Source: an uncultured bacterium
GTDB lineage: Bacteria; Krumholzibacteriota; Krumholzibacteriia; LZORAL124-64-63
Length of the DNA stretch: 64,000 bases
Reading direction: 5' to 3'
Assembly: GCA_903912525.1 (NCBI GenBank)
Contig: CAIWHK010000018.1
Span: 1 to 64,000 of the forward strand
Shown piece by piece: positions 60,881 through 64,000 of the stretch. The notes below the pieces were generated by a model. That model ran no database searches, had not been told where the DNA came from, and saw only the letters and a program-made list of their open reading frames with translations. The first letter of the stretch is position 1. Every line of letters starts with the position of its first letter. The translations under genes were made by a program, and so were the position numbers.

Positions 60881-63800
60881 CTATTTGGCCAGAACCAGCT
60901 TGGCCGACACGGTCGCAGCGCCATCGACCAGGCGCAGCAGGTAGACACCGGCGGCCGCGGAACGGCCCGCGTCATCGGCCCCATCCCACGTCGTCTCGTG
61001 GCGCCCGGCGGCCAGCGTGTCGTCGACCAGGTGCCGCACCAGGCGTCCCGCCAGGTCGTAGATCGCGATGCGCACGCGCCCGTCGCGAGGCACGTCGTAC
61101 GAGACCACCGTCCGCGGGTTGAACGGGTTGGGCCGGATGCCGGCCACCGCCAGCACCGACGGCAGCTGCGTCCCCGGGACCGCGGAGATCACCGCGTTCG
61201 CCGCAACGCGCTCGCTGAAACCGCCGGCGTGCCCGCCGTTGTCGACAGCCGACACGACGAAGTACCAGGGACCGGCGGGCGGCGTCTCGATCCACTGCGT
61301 GGCCGGGTGGTTGACCACCGACATCATCTTGTCGGCTGAGGGCACGAACGCCGCTGCCGTATCGCGGTAGACCACGTAGTGATGGATGTCCGCCACGACC
61401 GACGCGTCCCAGTGCAGCCGCACCTGGCCCCCGCCCAGCGCAACGACGGCAGCGCCGGTCACGGCCGCAGGCGCCACCTGGAGGGCGTCCGGCCCGCCGT
61501 GCACGCCGATATCGGCCCGGGAACCGTCCGGATCCAGGCAGGAGGCGTCGGGTTCGCCGCGGTCAAGGCAGGGCGAATGCTGGCCGAGGGCGCAGTCGCC
61601 CGGGGCCGCCGCCAGCAGGGGATCGCGGCTCAGGTCATGGAGGCCGGGGAGCGAGCCCGCTGTATAGTCGCCCCCGGTGTTGTTCCACAGGTTGTTCCAG
61701 TCGGCGACCATGCCGCTGCCTACGGCCGCCAGCCCGCCGCCGACGTTGCGCACGACAAGGTTGTTGCGGATCCTCATCGCGGTCGAGGTCATCGCCAGCA
61801 TGCCGCCCACCGAACCGCCCGTGTTCCCGTCGATCAGGCAGTTCTCGATCTCGCCGCCCAGGCCGAAGCCGACCAGGCCGCCGCCCAGGCTCGGCGCGCG
61901 GTTCGCGCGCAGGATCGAATTGCGGACATGCACGACCGTGCCGTCCAGTTCGCAGCCGCCGCCGTTGCCGAGCGCGGTGGTGTTGCGCTCAACCAGTACC
62001 CGGGCCAGGGTCAAGGTCCCGCCCGCGGCGCCCACCGCGCCACCACCGCTGCGCGCCCGGTTGCCCTGCAGGCTCACATCGGCCAGCGTCGCCGCACCGC
62101 CGCTCAGGTAAACGGCGCCGCCCCGGTAGCACGAACCGTTGCCGGTCAGTGAACCGCCGCTGATGTCGAGCTGCGCCGACTGGCCGTAGACCGCGGCGCC
62201 GAGGAATCCGTCGGTGCTGTCGGCGCAGGCGTTGCCGGTGAAGGTGCAGCCGACCACGGCGACCGTCGCGCCGATGGCGCTGATCGCGCCGCCGCGCGTC
62301 GCCCGGTTGCCGCTGAAGGTGCAGGATTCCACACGCGACTGGCCGCCGACCACGCAGATCGCGCCGCCGTAGCCGACGTTCGCGCCGAGCGAGGCGCGGT
62401 TGTTGCGGAACTCGCAGTTCGTGATCGTCGGCGAGGCGTCCTGGATAAAGACGGCGCCCCCGTGCTGGCCGGGCACCGGCGAGGACCCGTTGCCGCCATA
62501 GCAGCTCTCGAACACGAAGTTGTCGACCGACGAGAACGTCCCCGCGCCTTCGTTGAAGCGCAGCGCGGTGTTGCCGCACTGCACGCGGGTCGGGTAGCTT
62601 GCGCGGTCCTGGACCGTGAACGACGGGTTCCAGCTGCCGCGCAGGCGCACGGTCGAGCTGACGCTGATCCTCGACGTGTAATCGCCGCCGGCAACCAGGA
62701 CCGTATCCTGGCCGGAACAGGCGGCCACCGCATCGGCGATCGAATGCGCCGCCGTCGCAGGCGAAGTGTAAGGGGCCGTGTTGTTGCCCGCGGCGCTGAC
62801 ATAACGCGTGGCGTGGCCGACGATCTCCAGCGGGTGCGGCGCGAACCTGAACCCGTAGCGCGTGCCGTTCGACGAGCTGATCAGCATCCGCGCGGCAGTA
62901 GCCGAATGGTTGGGGACCAGCCAGTTGTAGGCACCGGTATTGGGGATGCCGGCGGCGATCACGGTATCGCTGCACTCCCCGTCCCAGCCCAGCCGCAGGT
63001 CGACCGTCGAAGTGCCGATGCCGGTGGTCGTCCAGGTCACGGGAACCACCGTACCGGCCGTCAGCGGCGTGGTCCCGAACTGCGGGGAAAACGTGAATGC
63101 CGTCGTCGGCGATGCACACGTCAGCTGGGTGACACTGTTGCCGGTCAGGGCCGCGCCGTACTGGATCCAGGCGTAGCCCGACTCGCCGAACCCGGGTCCC
63201 CAGCTGTTCTTGATCCGCCAGGCGCCGACGCCGCCGCACGCGCGGTCGTCGTAACCGACGATCAGGACCAGATGGTTCACCGTGCTGCCCGGCGCATCGA
63301 AACAACCGGTCACATAGGCCTGCAGGGCGTCGCTGCCGTCGATGCCGGTGCACACCGGGCCGTCCAACAGGGCGGTCTTGATCTGCGTCACGTCGTTCGC
63401 GATGTACCGCCAGCCCGAGATCCACCCGAATTTCAGGAACTGGTTCTGCAGGCACGGCGCTGCCGGGGGGTCGTTCGCCAGGTACGGGTGGCAATCCTCG
63501 AGGGCGGCGCCCGTCGTCTGGAAGATGTTGTAGGCGGCCGAGGCCCAGCCGCCGCCGCAGCCCGCGCCGTAGGTGTTGCACGAGACGACCTGCTGCTCGG
63601 AGAAGTCCAGCGATGCGCCGTACCTGATGAGCATGTGCGACTCGAGCTCCGCCGTCGCGGCGAAGGCCCAGCAACTCCCGCAGGTGCTCTGGTTACGCAC
63701 GGGCGTCACGCCGCCCTGGTCGACCCAGCTGAAGCTGGACGGCAGCGCCTTGTCGACGGGCAGGATGACCAGGTGCTTGTCGAGTTCCTGCTGGTAGCCC

Positions 63801-64000
63801 GGCGGCGGCACGAACCCGTTCAGCGACCGGCGCTGTTCGGCGGTCAGCGTCGATGTGAAGTGGTCGTCGACGCTGAAGGACCACCCGTTGTCCCGGATCT
63901 GGTCGCGCAGTGCGTCGATATCGACAGGGCCTGCAGCCAGGGCCGGCGCAAAGGCGCCGAGGGCCAGGATGAGCAGCAGGGCCGAAACAGGGAGGGCCAG
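60881..64000 (-). CDS. secreted papain-like peptidase with beta-helix and C-terminal sorting domain (5' end outside window)
   Basis: An open frame of at least 1039 codons that runs through the right edge; the start lies just beyond. It begins inside a signal peptide (ALLLILALGAFAPALA), then a short propeptide. The C1A peptidase has its triad: Cys in NQSTCGSCWAFAA, His in VNHLVLIVGYDD and Asn in RIKNSWGPGFGESGYAW. A right-handed beta-helix of repeated Gly/Asn-rich turns follows (YGGAICVVGGQSRVESCTFS), then a fibronectin-like region. The C-terminus is an FlgD-like Ig domain (RPNPFNPRTVVSYDV, VRIAIYDLAGRLVRHL, GVYLLRL), typical of C-terminal secretion signals in FCB-type lineages. Confidence 0.9.
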   Translation of the reverse strand: MALPVSALLLILALGAFAPALAAGPVDIDALRDQIRDNGWSFSVDDHFTSTLTAEQRRSLNGFVPPPGYQQELDKHLVILPVDKALPSSFSWVDQGGVTPVRNQSTCGSCWAFAATAELESHMLIRYGASLDFSEQQVVSCNTYGAGCGGGWASAAYNIFQTTGAALEDCHPYLANDPPAAPCLQNQFLKFGWISGWRYIANDVTQIKTALLDGPVCTGIDGSDALQAYVTGCFDAPGSTVNHLVLIVGYDDRACGGVGAWRIKNSWGPGFGESGYAWIQYGAALTGNSVTQLTCASPTTAFTFSPQFGTTPLTAGTVVPVTWTTTGIGTSTVDLRLGWDGECSDTVIAAGIPNTGAYNWLVPNHSATAARMLISSSNGTRYGFRFAPHPLEIVGHATRYVSAAGNNTAPYTSPATAAHSIADAVAACSGQDTVLVAGGDYTSRISVSSTVRLRGSWNPSFTVQDRASYPTRVQCGNTALRFNEGAGTFSSVDNFVFESCYGGNGSSPVPGQHGGAVFIQDASPTITNCEFRNNRASLGANVGYGGAICVVGGQSRVESCTFSGNRATRGGAISAIGATVAVVGCTFTGNACADSTDGFLGAAVYGQSAQLDISGGSLTGNGSCYRGGAVYLSGGAATLADVSLQGNRARSGGGAVGAAGGTLTLARVLVERNTTALGNGGGCELDGTVVHVRNSILRANRAPSLGGGLVGFGLGGEIENCLIDGNTGGSVGGMLAMTSTAMRIRNNLVVRNVGGGLAAVGSGMVADWNNLWNNTGGDYTAGSLPGLHDLSRDPLLAAAPGDCALGQHSPCLDRGEPDASCLDPDGSRADIGVHGGPDALQVAPAAVTGAAVVALGGGQVRLHWDASVVADIHHYVVYRDTAAAFVPSADKMMSVVNHPATQWIETPPAGPWYFVVSAVDNGGHAGGFSERVAANAVISAVPGTQLPSVLAVAGIRPNPFNPRTVVSYDVPRDGRVRIAIYDLAGRLVRHLVDDTLAAGRHETTWDGADDAGRSAAAGVYLLRLVDGAATVSAKLVLAK

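Overview
The window is one stretch of a bacterial chromosome of roughly 70% GC by eye. It is densely packed with metabolic genes and shows no insertion sequence, integrase, prophage, CRISPR array, rRNA or tRNA. About 55 genes are supported. Many are joined by ATGA, GTGA or TGATG stop/start overlaps, and most have AGGAG-type ribosome binding sites. Lipoproteins, signal peptides and periplasmic cytochrome-like proteins point to a diderm cell. The secreted peptidase at the right edge ends in an FlgD-like Ig/C-terminal sorting region (NPFNP motif), a hallmark of FCB-group and neighbouring candidate phyla. With the high GC this suggests something like Krumholzibacteriota or Eiseniibacteriota; that placement is inference.

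Layout. 1-10 kb: electron-transfer genes. These are a GlcD-like FAD oxidase (cut by the edge), a degenerate lipoamide-dehydrogenase-like protein, etfBA behind a near-consensus promoter, and a membrane heterodisulfide-reductase-like protein of the EtfD type, with a chalcone-isomerase-like protein, a GT2-TPR protein, a TPR protein and a nitronate monooxygenase between them. 10-15 kb: a sugar-nucleotide operon (CoA-binding protein, Rmd-like reductase, Ugd, DegT aminotransferase) ending in a hydroxymethylbilane-synthase-like pseudoenzyme. 15-22 kb: the pyrimidine operon pyrR-pyrB-pyrC-(TPR lipoprotein)-pyrK-pyrD on the minus strand, with an intrinsic terminator in the pyrR leader. 22-27 kb: a small c-type cytochrome, a tandem ABC ATPase, a Dus enzyme, a GT4 and a nitrilase. 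27-33 kb: a glycogen/galactose group galT-glgA-(histidine kinase)-(response regulator)-glgC. 33-38 kb: polysaccharide deacetylase, methyltransferase and a two-unit M16 peptidase. 38-45 kb: cupin, flavin reductase, EEP-family hydrolase, NadR-like ATPase, a small membrane protein coupled to an NptA-type phosphate transporter, nitroreductase and ferredoxin-NADP reductase. 45-48 kb: OvoA (ovothiol synthesis) and a TPR protein. 48-51 kb: convergent RpfF- and RpfC-like genes. 51-64 kb: UDP-sugar pyrophosphorylase, an RlmG-like methyltransferase, MarR-YceI, a class V PLP enzyme, a four-subunit 2-oxoacid:ferredoxin oxidoreductase, aroB, and a large papain-like secreted peptidase.

The most notable find is the apparent DSF (diffusible signal factor) quorum-sensing pair at 48.4-51.1 kb. 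The crotonase keeps both RpfF catalytic glutamates, and the facing hybrid sensor kinase has an RpfC-like multi-pass membrane input domain. Upstream of both start codons, in the same orientation and about 75 bp away, lies an identical 13-bp AT-rich element. Known DSF systems are mostly proteobacterial, so this would be a signalling system in an unexpected lineage.

Other points of interest are pathway proteins that have lost key residues (a HemC-like protein without its cofactor cysteine, a DHOase without one metal histidine, an Lpd-like protein without its redox disulfide) and a two-component system embedded in glycogen genes.
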